A stretch of DNA of 64,000 bases from Paenibacillus sp. SC116 (GCF_024733555.1 NZ_JANIOF010000001.1:1918777-1982776); one strand, 5' to 3'. Positions 9,538-17,516 are shown, counted from the first letter of the stretch. Made by a program: numbers and translations. The notes: a model not told the origin generated them from the sequence alone.

Positions 9538-9566
9538 AGACGCCGGCCTAGTGCCGGCGTCTTTGC
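9538..9566 (+). terminator. GC-rich stem-loop after the small membrane peptide gene
   Basis: Perfect inverted repeat AGACGCCGGC / GCCGGCGTCT with a 5-base loop, followed by only a short T run. Confidence 0.55.
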
Positions 9567-9601
9567 GTATTACCGCCAATCTCATGTAGTTTTTCGATAA
9601 C

Positions 9602-9633
9602 AAAAAAGAGACATTGATCTCTCAATGCCTCTT
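9602..9633 (-). terminator. Terminator of the AbrB-like gene
   Basis: Inverted repeat AGAGGCATTGA / TCAATGTCTCT followed in the minus direction by TTTTTTG. Confidence 0.8.
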
Positions 9634-9646
9634 CCTTGTCCCCTAT

Positions 9647-9895
9647 TTACCTTACCAAATGCGTCATTTCGGTCATACATGTTGAACAGATATAACGCTC
9701 TTTAAATTCTGCTACGCCATCCATATTACCGCAGAATACACATTTTGGACGGTAACGCTCCAAAATGATGTGATCCCCTTGAACTAATATTTCGACAGGA
9801 TCTCCTTCATTCATTTGATAACGTTTACGTAGTGACTTCGGAAGTACAATGCGCCCCAATTGATCGACTTTTCGGACTACACCGGCAGGTTTCAT
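9647..9895 (-). CDS. AbrB/SpoVT-type DNA-binding protein with C-terminal CxxC pairs
   Basis: An 82-residue transition-state-regulator-like protein. The swapped-hairpin DNA-binding domain is clear: GVVRKVDQLGRIVLPKSLR, then GDPVEILVQGDHIILERY (residues about 5-50). The C-terminal part is not the usual AbrB multimerisation helix but carries CVFCG and CSTC, a four-cysteine arrangement that could hold zinc. The ATG at 9895 has a GAGGTG box at good spacing; a GTG three codons upstream is less likely. It probably regulates stationary-phase genes, by analogy with AbrB; its targets here are unknown. Confidence 0.85.
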   Translation of the reverse strand: MKPAGVVRKVDQLGRIVLPKSLRKRYQMNEGDPVEILVQGDHIILERYRPKCVFCGNMDGVAEFKERYICSTCMTEMTHLVR

Positions 9896-10155
9896 CAGAT
9901 CCACCTCTCTTTACTATCTCTCATGACTTACCCTTTTTGAACTCTGCCCCTACTTATTCGATGCCTGATCTGAAAATCCTGCTGAAATTTGTCAATTTTT
10001 TTAGGTTTGCTTTATTTTTTGTAACAAAGTGACTATTTGTCACATAAAATCACGTTTTTAGGTCTCAATACTCATAATTATAGGCGTTATTTCTCAAGCA
10101 TTTTCCTGACCGTTGGATAGATTCCAACCTGCCAAACATTCAGACATTACATCCG

Positions 10156-10620
10156 TTAATCCAACCCTGGATAACCTAGCTGTCTTAATGCTTCATATAC
10201 CACGATTGCTGCCGTATTGGATAAATTCAAAGAACGAACTTTGTCTGTCATCGGCATTCTCATACAAGTTTCCGCATTTGCAGCAATTAAAGATTCAGGC
10301 AACCCCTTCGTTTCCTTACCAAATACGAAGAAATCCCCATCTTGAAATTGAAAATCACTGAAATTGTTGTTCGTTTTTGTTGTGGCATAAAAAAAACGCG
10401 CTCCCGCGTGTTTGTCCTGCAATTCCGCAAACGAATCATAATAATGGACTTGTACGGCACTCCAGTAATCCAAGCCAGCACGTTTCAACGTGCGATCATC
10501 CGTATTAAACCCTAGCGGTCTAACCAAATGCAGATGGGTCCCTGTCGCTGCGCATGTACGAGCAATATTGCCTGTATTTGCAGGAATTTCAGGTTCGACG
10601 AGTACGATATTCAGAGCCAT
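10156..10620 (-). CDS. trmL: tRNA (cytidine(34)-2'-O)-methyltransferase TrmL
   Basis: A 154-residue SPOUT-class methyltransferase that 2'-O-methylates the wobble base of tRNA-Leu isoacceptors. It begins ALNIVLVEPEIPANTGNIAR, the family signature, and has the knot motifs FGKETKGLP and MPMTDKVRSLNLSNTAAIV, ending as usual in an alpha-helical YEALRQLG tail. Length equals the family norm. GAGGTGA lies upstream of the ATG at 10620. Confidence 0.95.
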   Translation of the reverse strand: MALNIVLVEPEIPANTGNIARTCAATGTHLHLVRPLGFNTDDRTLKRAGLDYWSAVQVHYYDSFAELQDKHAGARFFYATTKTNNNFSDFQFQDGDFFVFGKETKGLPESLIAANAETCMRMPMTDKVRSLNLSNTAAIVVYEALRQLGYPGLD

Positions 10621-10966
10621 CTGTTAATTCACCTCACATTCATTCATGCCCTTATTATACACCAATGCATAGAATGAATCGATAAATGTCTGCAGTGGCT
10701 CATAAACATCGTTATATGATTGATACCATACATAGCGGTTTATTGTTATATATGCGCTGAACTGTCCATGAAGACTATAGATTCATTACTTCACATCAGT
10801 TATTGGATAGAATTGATTCGCTTAGATGACTATTAACAGACTTTTGTAAAAAATGGAACTCTGTCCCGACGAGTACTCCAGAGGAACGCAAAAAGGCCTT
10901 AAAGGGTTAGTCCTTTAAGGTCCTCTTTCATTGCGACTTTAACTAAGGATCTAGTTAATCCAATAG
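10621..10966. other. Intergenic region with one terminator
   Basis: About 345 bases. Apart from the minus-strand terminator at 10889-10923 and presumptive trmL promoter near 10640-10680, I see nothing gene-like. Confidence 0.5.
10889..10923 (-). terminator. Terminator of the lipoprotein gene
   Basis: Inverted repeat GGACCTTAAAGG / CCTTTAAGGCC followed by TTTTTGCG in the minus direction. Confidence 0.8.
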
Positions 10967-11299
10967 CTAGGATGATTTTTTGCGTTCAAACAGCTTATAT
11001 TGCTCATTATCCCAGTTCGCCAACAGCGTATATTCATCCACCTGATATATTTTCGTACCTTTAGAAAGTTCATTTGACGAGAACTCTCCTCTTGGTAGCT
11101 GATTGCTTCTTACCATCTTCGATACCGATCCTACCTGGTCCACATTAGGATATAGCGCTTTAGCTACCAAGTTGTCTCCTATGTATTCCTGATTGTTGTA
11201 GATCAGAATGGAAGCATGAGTTTGAGATTTTCCACTGCAACCGATGAATAAAGTAGTTATTATGAAAAAAAGAGCTATGCCTACGATACCCTTGCTCAC
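10967..11299 (-). CDS. Small putative lipoprotein
   Basis: A 110-residue protein starting at GTG (11299) with a GGGGTGGA box. The signal peptide ends in a lipobox (LFIGC, Cys about residue 21), so a membrane-anchored lipoprotein is expected. The mature part contains NNQEYIGDNLVAKALYP and a C-terminal YKLFERKK. I do not recognise a family. It is monocistronic with its own terminator. Confidence 0.7.
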   Translation of the reverse strand: MSKGIVGIALFFIITTLFIGCSGKSQTHASILIYNNQEYIGDNLVAKALYPNVDQVGSVSKMVRSNQLPRGEFSSNELSKGTKIYQVDEYTLLANWDNEQYKLFERKKSS

Positions 11300-11550
11300 T
11301 TTTCCACCCCGCTTATGAATCGTTACTCTTTAACATACAAGGAATAACATATAGTGAAATGATGCTCCTTTAAAGAGACGATCCAAAAGCCCATTTTGTT
11401 TCAGTAAAATGAAAATTTTCTCAGGAAAAGTTGGTACATGGATAAATGAGTTATTCAAACATGCTGTACACTAAGCCATTGTTATGGTTTGTGACGGCTT
11501 TGTGCATTTCGCTTTTAGCCTCTTCTATTCAGCCATTAGCAGGGTAAAAT

Positions 11551-12270
11551 TTACTCTTTCCCAATTAGATTGCCATTCGCATCGTATTTGAATGTCACAA
11601 CTTTTCCATTTGGATAAGTAATAGTCATCAATTGACCGTTTGCATGATACGTATATTTGTTAACCTTTATATTACCCGTTGAGTTGAAAAACGAGAGATT
11701 TATATTATCCGCATCCAAATAAGCACGGTCTTGACCACCAACTCCAAATCGTATATCGACAGTAACAGCTCTAGGATGTACAACGAAATATTCTGTTTTC
11801 TCTCTCCATCGCCATTGCTCACTTTGATAGACATAGTGTACTTCGTCTACGATTTCTCTTTTTCCATTACGTTGTATGACACTCATCTGTACTTTTCCAT
11901 TCGTTGCTGCATAGCGTAAATGCGCGTTCAGCTTATAGGCTGCTCCACTAATGACAGCTATAGCTTCTGACACCGTATACTGATAAGAAGCAGCATCTTT
12001 TTCACCACTATATAGTCGCAAATGGTATTTTCCCGCTACAAGTTTATAAGGGGCTATTGTAGCAAAAGATTTAGTACTATTACCATTCCTTCAGTTCATC
12101 TCCCAAAAATCCGCAAGGTTATTCCCGTTTACGTCTTTTTCAAATCCTCCATTAATTTCTTCCAGTTGGGGAGATGGATTGGCACTCCCTACTGCATGAA
12201 CTTGTAACGTTGGACTTACAACTAAAATAAATGTACTCAATAAGAGCAAGACAGCCATCGACTTACACAT
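11551..12270 (-). pseudogene. Secreted beta-domain protein with C-terminal YD tag, interrupted by one TGA
   Basis: Two frames are collinear and in the same phase; they are separated only by a TGA at 12091-12093, where the context FWEMN-stop-RNGNST suggests an original Trp codon. The first part has a signal peptide (MCKSMAVLLLLSTF...VHA, ATG at 12270 with AAGGAAG) and an NGGFE start typical of CBM4/9-like domains. The second part continues the beta-sandwich and ends in a lone YD hairpin (YTYHANGQL ... [15 protein letters not shown]). It belongs to the tagged secreted family that fills 25-57 kb and is the leftmost member. Either a recent nonsense mutation or a sequencing error. Confidence 0.75.
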
Positions 12271-12516
12271 TTCATCATTCTTCCTTTCTGCTTTATTTAA
12301 TCTCATAATCTTGAGAACAATAGACTATCTATCAATCACAGAGCATTTTCTATCCCAGAAGATTTGTGTAAGCGTCGTAATTATAGCAAATCAATTAATA
12401 TTCAGAAATATTTTTACTTTGCAAATATCTAAAGAATATAAGATATGCAGAGGGAATAAGCATTACTCTTAAACAGAAAACATGGAGTTGCTACACTCGC
12501 ATGTGGTAATAATTAT

Positions 12517-12658
12517 TTAATCAGGCAAATTTTCGATTAATAGTTTGACTTCTTTGAGTTCAGCTAACAGCCCAAACTCTTTGTTTTTGGGGTTATTCAT
12601 ATTTTTGAAATTTGTTTTCCCCATGTAGGCCATGATATTTTTTTACGTGATTATTCAT
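12517..12658 (-). pseudogene. Deletion scar: start of a tagged secretion gene joined to the end of an immunity gene
   Basis: Reading the minus strand from 12658 gives MNNHVKKY, which matches the first codons of the secreted protein at 34490-36592 (MTKHVKKYL). After about 12638 the sequence becomes homologous, in another frame, to the last 38 residues of the immunity-like protein at 20156-20452 (here GKTNFKNMNNPKNKEF; there GKVDFRNTDNPKNEKL), ending in TAA at 12517. The upstream flank also matches the flank of the 36592 gene. It is best read as a recombination or deletion junction between two cassettes. Confidence 0.7.
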
Positions 12659-12659
12659 T

Positions 12660-12765
12660 GTTTACCCCCTTGTTGAGGTTTTGTGAGTTCTGTTAGTTAG
12701 TATAAATAAAAACAGAGAAAAAACTGCTCTCTTCTGTTTTTATAAGTTCTAATTCTCTTAAAATG
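12660..12765. repeat. Intergenic block repeated at 36594-36690
   Basis: This stretch is very similar to 36594-36690, including TTAGTTAGTATAAATAAAAA, the terminator and TTTCTAATTCTCTTAAA. Both copies lie between an immunity-like gene and the start of a secretion gene (whole at 36 kb, scar here). It marks the same cassette boundary at two places. Confidence 0.75.
12707..12742 (-). terminator. Terminator of the Imm32-like gene
   Basis: AAAACAGAAGAGAG / CTCTGTTTTT stem with loop, T-rich on the minus strand. Same terminator sequence as at 36639-36670. Confidence 0.65.
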
Positions 12766-12773
12766 ATTAAATT

Positions 12774-13031
12774 TTATATCTTCTGAATTATTATTTCGCA
12801 CGAACCATCTTCTAAAGAATTAAAATCATCATAATGCAAATGAGTATCTACAGGCACTTCATTTTGTGCTAGAGTTAAAAGTTGTGTTGCCAATGATAGA
12901 AGCCCTTCTTTATTGGCTTTAATTACAATTGAATCCTCATTTTTTTCAGCTAGGATGGTGAAGTTATTCTCCCAAACAAATTCGAACCCATTATCTTTTG
13001 AATACTTTGGAATTTGTATATTCATTTCCAT
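12774..13031 (-). CDS. Imm32-like immunity protein
   Basis: An 85-residue protein with the pattern IVIKANKEGLLSLATQLLTLA then HLHYDD and SCEIIIQK, which fits the small immunity family Imm32 as I remember it. GGAGGATTGAT precedes the ATG at 13031, and the stop of the toxin fragment lies one base upstream, so the two are translationally coupled. It is the expected immunity partner for that truncated toxin tip. Confidence 0.65.
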   Translation of the reverse strand: MEMNIQIPKYSKDNGFEFVWENNFTILAEKNEDSIVIKANKEGLLSLATQLLTLAQNEVPVDTHLHYDDFNSLEDGSCEIIIQKI

Positions 13032-13032
13032 A

Positions 13033-13266
13033 TCAATCCTCCAAATAAATATGCAGATTTTTATCCACCTTCATCTTACCCGGTTTACTTGGATTTGGAA
13101 CTAATGTCTCAAAGTTCATATGTGGTCCGCCCCATGTTTACCGAGTATATCAGTATCTCCCATTCTTACAACTCTAGTCCCATCAGCAGATACAAATCGT
13201 CCACCCATATCTTTATATCTTTTCCCTAAATATTTCTCTACACTTTTAAGAACACAAGTCGTATTT
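13033..13266 (-). pseudogene. Orphan C-terminal toxin tip fragment
   Basis: An open stretch of 77 codons without a proper start, ending in TGA at 13033 directly before the Imm32-like ATG. It contains MGGRFVSADGTRVVRMGD and GKHGGGPHMNFE, a conserved C-terminal toxin-tip type of bacterial polymorphic toxins, and ends NLHIYLED. The RHS core that once carried it is absent. It is a displaced toxin-immunity tail kept as an orphan. Confidence 0.7.
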
Positions 13267-13377
13267 TACTATCCTCTTGTAATATATTAAGTTCATCTTG
13301 ACCGTACAAAACGGAATTTTACATGGATTATATATAGGTTATTTATTGATTTATGGAGCATTCAACACTAGGTAACC

Positions 13378-13416
13378 AAAAAAAGAACCTTGAAAGGCAC
13401 GAAGCCTTTCAAGGTA
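13378..13416 (-). terminator. Terminator of the immunity gene at 13423
   Basis: Perfect inverted repeat ACCTTGAAAGGC / GCCTTTCAAGGT followed by TTCTTTTTTTGG on the minus strand. Confidence 0.85.
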
Positions 13417-13422
13417 TGAGCA

Positions 13423-13644
13423 TTAAAAATCAAGCTCGTTCCATAATACTAAAATTGTTTTCCCCTCTATTTGTCCATTCTCAAACAACTCATCTGCTGT
13501 TTTGAAAGCCTGTGAATTACTATCCTTAACCCTAGTCAAATAAAATCCTTTATCGTTTCTACTTATCCAGTAACTTTCATTATGATAATAAAATTGAAAT
13601 TCTTCTCCCATTAAGACTCTTTCCTTTAGTTCTTCATAATCCAT
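13423..13644 (-). CDS. Candidate immunity protein for the orphan RHS tip
   Basis: A 73-residue acidic protein (MDYEELKERVLMGEEFQFYY..., ending LVLWNELDF). The ATG at 13644 has AAGGAGTGAGAAT upstream and begins 15 bases after the toxin stop at 13659, so it is the next gene of the same transcript. Small size, acidity and position directly behind a toxin tip argue for immunity. No named family recognised. Confidence 0.6.
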   Translation of the reverse strand: MDYEELKERVLMGEEFQFYYHNESYWISRNDKGFYLTRVKDSNSQAFKTADELFENGQIEGKTILVLWNELDF

Positions 13645-13658
13645 ATTCTCACTCCTTA

Positions 13659-14385
13659 TCATCTATCAAAACTTCCATCATCATGCCACTTGTATACGTG
13701 TTCGTGTGGCCATTCAGGGTGATTTTTGGCATTACCGTGATTAGTATAGTCTACATCTCTTATTGCCCTACCATCAGGACCATGATATCTCCTCGTCTTT
13801 ATTTCACCAGTTTTTTTATCTAGAATATCGAGTGTAGAATTAGGTGTACCTTTAGATGGATGCGGTACTATTGTTGTTTTTGTGTGAATTGAAGTAGGTG
13901 TTACATCAATTGTTTTACCATGGTTTGATATAACTGTTTGCCTAGGAACTTTACCCTTCCACTTAATAGAGCCCATTGCACCTATCGTACCAAATGAAGC
14001 TGCGACTTCCATGAGATATGGTATCTGCCAATCGTCATAAGCATCTAACAACTGTTCTCTCGCCCACTTTGCATTTTCTGGGCTATTCTTGGAATGACTT
14101 GTTTGGGTTAATACTCCATACAAATACTTGAATTGATTATTATTTCGATCATTAAAAACTGGTTCAAATACTTTCCCTAAATATTGTCTAGTTGCCCAGT
14201 ACTCATCAGCTTTACTAGAGTTTAATTTCATTGCATGATCAAGTACTATTTCAACTTCTTTAAGATTATAAGATTCCCATCTATGCCCACTTGGATCAAT
14301 ATACCCCAATGGATTGTTAGCAACATACGTATACAAATTCAAACTTAACGGATTCCCTAGCTCTCCTTCATACGTATCCTAGTTT
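13659..14385 (-). pseudogene. Orphan RHS C-terminus (pre-toxin region plus toxin tip)
   Basis: The frame starts inside the RHS core end (DTYEGELGNPLSLN...NNPLGYIDPSGH), so the whole shell is missing; homology to the RHS genes breaks at about 14380. After DPSGH the pre-toxin region is almost identical to that of the RHS at 49.7-54.9 kb, then from about residue 120 the sequence diverges to a different tip ending GPDGRAIRDVDYTNHGNAKN then HPEWPHEHVYKW. The His-rich tip suggests a metal-dependent nuclease but that is a guess. An RBS-supported immunity gene follows. Translation could start at an internal codon but without the shell it should not be exported. Confidence 0.8.
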
Positions 14386-14397
14386 ATAAAGCGAAAT

Positions 14398-15105
14398 TTA
14401 GTGCTTATAAGGAGGATTTAACGTAACCTTGTAAACAAGATTAAACAACCTGTTAAAAGTATGGTTGTATTCTTTCCGTTTGCGATTAAACTGTAAGTTA
14501 TGACGTTCTACAGCGTTGGTATCATTGTAATTAACTTCGATTTCAAAGGACGCTTGCTCGAAATCATATTTACAGAAAAGCCAATAGTCCTCTATTGAGT
14601 CACTTTCTAAAATAAATTGGTTAATAAATCTTGTGACAATTACTTCTGTTGATTCAAGGAACAATTCCGCAATATCAATAAAGTCAACGATATCATCAAG
14701 ACTTCCTGTGCTAGGGTCAATGTAAGCATGCTCCATTCGATTCCTAGCCGTATTAATTTTCTTCATTATGTTTGGTGCTATTAGTCCTAATTCTCTCAAC
14801 AAATCAAGTTTTTGCGGAAAAGAGTTAAGATCTTTCACTCTCTGTCCTACCCTCTTTATTCCATAAATCTGGAGGATAGAGTCCACACGAGACTCTATCG
14901 CTCTTTTAGCGTTAGATAACGCATTTACATTAGCATTCGTTTTATCGTCGCTTGAAATAAGGTCGTTTTTTGCATAAGACAAATAGTCATTCGACTTAAT
15001 TTCAAAGGGATATTCAAGTGATTCCATGCTGTGTGGTTGAATATAAGTATCTTCATCTATGAGATAACTAAGTATGATATCCTCAATAGAAATTACATCA
15101 GGCAT
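14398..15105 (-). CDS. HEPN-motif protein of unknown family
   Basis: A 235-residue protein with a good RBS (TGGAGGTAGCAA before the ATG at 15105). Residues 121-126 are RNRMEH, the RNxxxH signature of HEPN ribonucleases, placed after helical segments with NALSNAKRAIESRVDSIL. The C-terminal half is helical and aromatic with no recognised domain. It lies immediately next to the IS110 element on one side and the broken end of the orphan RHS on the other, so it probably arrived with the mobile patch. It could be a toxin of a HEPN/MNT-type pair or an abortive-infection protein; no nucleotidyltransferase partner is visible. Confidence 0.6.
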   Translation of the reverse strand: MPDVISIEDIILSYLIDEDTYIQPHSMESLEYPFEIKSNDYLSYAKNDLISSDDKTNANVNALSNAKRAIESRVDSILQIYGIKRVGQRVKDLNSFPQKLDLLRELGLIAPNIMKKINTARNRMEHAYIDPSTGSLDDIVDFIDIAELFLESTEVIVTRFINQFILESDSIEDYWLFCKYDFEQASFEIEVNYNDTNAVERHNLQFNRKRKEYNHTFNRLFNLVYKVTLNPPYKH

Positions 15106-15148
15106 TTGCTACCTCCAAAAATATATATTTTAGTTATAACCAATTATA

Positions 15149-16381
15149 TCAGCCCACTAGTTTTCTGGATACTTCTGGAATTACGTATACAGATTTAGTC
15201 TTCAACAGTTTGTAGATGACATTGACCAACTTCCGCATGATACACACAATGGCTTGTTGCTTCGTCTTTCCTGCTGTCAGTCTCTGCTCATAGTAGGCAT
15301 AGAAGTGGGGATTACGTGGCTCTCGCTTCCGAGTCACAGCGATTTGACGAACCGCTAGACTCTTAAAAATGTCATGTAAGACTCGATTCCCCTGCTTGCT
15401 CTTATGGTTCCGATGCTTGTTACCTGAACCAACCGTTACAGGTGCGACACCAGCAAATCGAGCAAGTTTATCAGGTGAAGAGAATCGATGAATATCACCG
15501 ATTTCTGCTATCAAGTCAGCTGCTGTAACGACATTAACACCTGTTATCGTCTCCAACTGAAATCCAAGCTGCTTCATCAAACCCTCAATTTTCTCTTCTA
15601 CACTTGCTAGCTCCTTTTTCAAGAAGGCAATGGTACGTGTATAAGCCAGAACAATCGAATCTCTGGACTCTTGATAGTCTCGATAAGTATCCCCATCGGC
15701 TTCAATTAGAGTGATAATCTGGTTCGCTTTCTTTGTAGAAAGTCCGTTATTACTGTGACTACGCAAGAACCGAGCAAGTTCATCCTCATTTACATCTTTC
15801 AGCCAGTGCGGGGATGGGAACCTCTCCCAAAATGCTAATGCAGTCTTACCTTCAATTTCTGAGAAGAACTTCTTGTAGCTTGGATAGTGATAAACGAGCT
15901 GTTGATGCAATCTCTTCACAGTCGCCGACAAGTCCTTAGACTGCCATCTTCTCTGCATTACGAGCTGGCTAATTGCCCAATACAAGTCAATTGGTTTCGC
16001 GTCGGGAAGGTTGTGCAGCTCATCCTTTAGAACTCTTGCCACACATTCTGCGTCCCAGCTATCTGATTTTTGCACAGTCACATGGCTCTTTCTCCTCGCA
16101 TTTGAGAGCTTCGGATTCACTTCCTTCACCCAATGCTTCTCCTCTGTCAGATACACCGCTAATGCTCTACCATAGCCACCTACATCCTCTAGCCCAAAGA
16201 CAACTGTTAGCTCCTTCTTGGTATACCGTTTGACTTCTTTGACAAGCAAGGGGAAGGATGTCGGCTTGTTGTCAAACTTAAACTCGCCTAACTTGCGATT
16301 CCAACAGTCAATGATAACTGCGGTGTGATGCTCCTTATGAAGGTCTACTCCTACATAGATCAATTGATCGGGTTTAATCAT
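15149..16381 (-). CDS. IS110-family transposase (DEDD)
   Basis: A 410-residue DEDD transposase. The N-terminal RuvC-like domain starts with YVGVDLHKEHH (Asp13) and has GLEDVGGYGR and KSDSWDAECVARVL. The C-terminal Tnp20 domain includes ITGVNVVTAADLIAEIGDI, RFAGVAPV and the conserved Ser in GSGNKHRNHKSKQGNR. Full family length with no visible damage, so it may be active. RBS AAGGAGTGACAGC precedes the ATG. Confidence 0.93.
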   Translation of the reverse strand: MIKPDQLIYVGVDLHKEHHTAVIIDCWNRKLGEFKFDNKPTSFPLLVKEVKRYTKKELTVVFGLEDVGGYGRALAVYLTEEKHWVKEVNPKLSNARRKSHVTVQKSDSWDAECVARVLKDELHNLPDAKPIDLYWAISQLVMQRRWQSKDLSATVKRLHQQLVYHYPSYKKFFSEIEGKTALAFWERFPSPHWLKDVNEDELARFLRSHSNNGLSTKKANQIITLIEADGDTYRDYQESRDSIVLAYTRTIAFLKKELASVEEKIEGLMKQLGFQLETITGVNVVTAADLIAEIGDIHRFSSPDKLARFAGVAPVTVGSGNKHRNHKSKQGNRVLHDIFKSLAVRQIAVTRKREPRNPHFYAYYEQRLTAGKTKQQAIVCIMRKLVNVIYKLLKTKSVYVIPEVSRKLVG

Positions 16382-16606
16382 GCTGTCACTCCTTGATTAT
16401 GTATTTGGATGGTTACTGCTGCGCTGGAATTGCATCCTCAACTCAAGTGGACATCACCACAAAGACACGTAAGCAAATTTCCAACCCATGAGTAACCATC
16501 CAATCTATAAATTGAAAGCATGTTAGATGAATAAGGTCGCATCCTCAGTTCGAGCAGACAAGCTGCAAAGATACGCTAGCGAATTCTTATACTCATTCAT
16601 GCTTCA
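16382..16606 (-). ncRNA. Candidate IS110 bridge RNA region
   Basis: The non-coding region upstream of the transposase holds two similar structured halves. Half A is bounded by a perfect 13-bp inverted repeat TTGGATGGTTACT (16405-16417) and AGTAACCATCCAA (16491-16503). Half B (about 16513-16606) is bounded by an imperfect inverted repeat (GAAAGCATG... / ...CATGCTTC). The two loops share an imperfect direct repeat (GCATCCTCAACTC... at 16432 and GCATCCTCAGTTC... at 16540). IS110 elements carry a bridge RNA with two loops in this position; the match is structural, not proven. Confidence 0.5.
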
Positions 16607-17383
16607 TTAAATAATCGCTTGGTGAAGCCCTTTGGCTTCGATCCCACCATAGCGATACTGACCTTGATAGAACTCTTTACGGTCAAGTATCCGTTTGACT
16701 TGAACCTTCGTAAAGCTTTTACCTTGTTGCGTAGTAAAGCCTTCTTCATTCAATTGAACCGCTAATCGAGTTAGCGTCCATGTAGGATTCTGTATTCGTA
16801 TATCAAAGAGCCTTCGAATGGTTCGGGCTTGCAACTCGTTCACTTCAATTGCCTTACTTCCCTTCTGAACTTGATAGCCAAAGGCTGCTCTACCGCCAGC
16901 ATAACCTCCTTGTTGGGCTTTCTTGTTACGTCCTCTACCAAGTTTCAGGGCAATCTCTAACCGCTGGTATTGATCTAACAATTCCATCAGTCCATTTATT
17001 AGGAAGTCACTTGGATCTTTCTTATGTATAGAGTAGGTCGGTTGCTCGATGCTCTTCACATCAACGCCGTACTTCTTAAACTCTCGATGAACCAATACCT
17101 TTACGATGTCAGAACGCCACAATCGGCTTGTATTCAGTACGACAACTGCATCATAGTTACCTGTAACTAATGTAGCTAACATGTTCTGAAAGCCGATTCT
17201 ATCTACTTCAAGGGCTTCTTCATCCACCTTCGCACCACTGATGCCTTCATCAATGAAGATTTCTTGCAAACACCATCCTTGCTCTTCACAGAATAAACGG
17301 ATTTCATCTTGTTGGTAGGAAAGACTATATCCATCCTTGGCTTGCCCACTTGTTGAAACTCTTACGTAACCGATGACATTCAT
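16607..17383 (-). CDS. Serine recombinase (resolvase/invertase type), possibly C-terminally truncated
   Basis: A 258-residue protein with the resolvase N-terminus VIGYVRVSTSGQAKDGYSL (catalytic Ser10, Arg8) and the second conserved region LNTSRLWRSD. From about residue 160 it has the start of the recombinase domain (GRAAFGYQV, then RKEFYQGQYRYGG). It lacks the zinc ribbon and coiled coil of the 450-550-residue large serine recombinases and stops exactly at the inferred IS110 edge, so it may be cut by the insertion; short versions also exist. GGGAGGAAACAGC precedes the ATG. Confidence 0.85.
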   Translation of the reverse strand: MNVIGYVRVSTSGQAKDGYSLSYQQDEIRLFCEEQGWCLQEIFIDEGISGAKVDEEALEVDRIGFQNMLATLVTGNYDAVVVLNTSRLWRSDIVKVLVHREFKKYGVDVKSIEQPTYSIHKKDPSDFLINGLMELLDQYQRLEIALKLGRGRNKKAQQGGYAGGRAAFGYQVQKGSKAIEVNELQARTIRRLFDIRIQNPTWTLTRLAVQLNEEGFTTQQGKSFTKVQVKRILDRKEFYQGQYRYGGIEAKGLHQAII

Positions 17384-17401
17384 GCTGTTTCCTCCCGCTC
17401 C

Positions 17402-17427
17402 GTTACGATAATTTTAATTACCGTAAC
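17402..17427. promoter_or_regulatory. 26-bp imperfect palindrome upstream of the recombinase gene
   Basis: GTTACG[A]TAATT ... AATTA[C]CGTAAC forms an almost perfect inverted repeat 20-45 bases before the recombinase start. Serine recombinases often bind sites next to their own gene for recombination or autoregulation; a res/operator role is inferred. Confidence 0.45.
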
Positions 17428-17490
17428 CGTAGCGATTTTATTTTTCTAATTTTTGGTAATTGTTAATTAACGACAATCATAATACGAGAG

Positions 17491-17516
17491 GGCGAGGGAG
17501 TTCAAGCTCCCTTTTT
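17491..17516 (+). terminator. Plus-strand stem-loop with T tract
   Basis: AGGGAG / CTCCCT with loop TTCAAG followed by TTTTTCT. No plus-strand gene precedes it in the window, so its function is unclear. Confidence 0.4.

Larger units (their letters stand above)
15125..16606 (-). mobile_element. IS110-family insertion sequence
   Basis: The element comprises the transposase gene and a roughly 220-base non-coding region 5' to it. IS110 elements lack terminal inverted repeats, so the ends are approximate: the left end is between the transposase stop and the HEPN gene start (44 bases), the right end is placed at the stop of the serine recombinase gene at 16607. Confidence 0.75.

Noticed and set aside
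12091-12093. Selenocysteine or other recoding of the TGA
   Set aside because: No SECIS-like hairpin seen and neighbouring tagged genes also have TAG stops and frameshifts; ordinary decay fits better.
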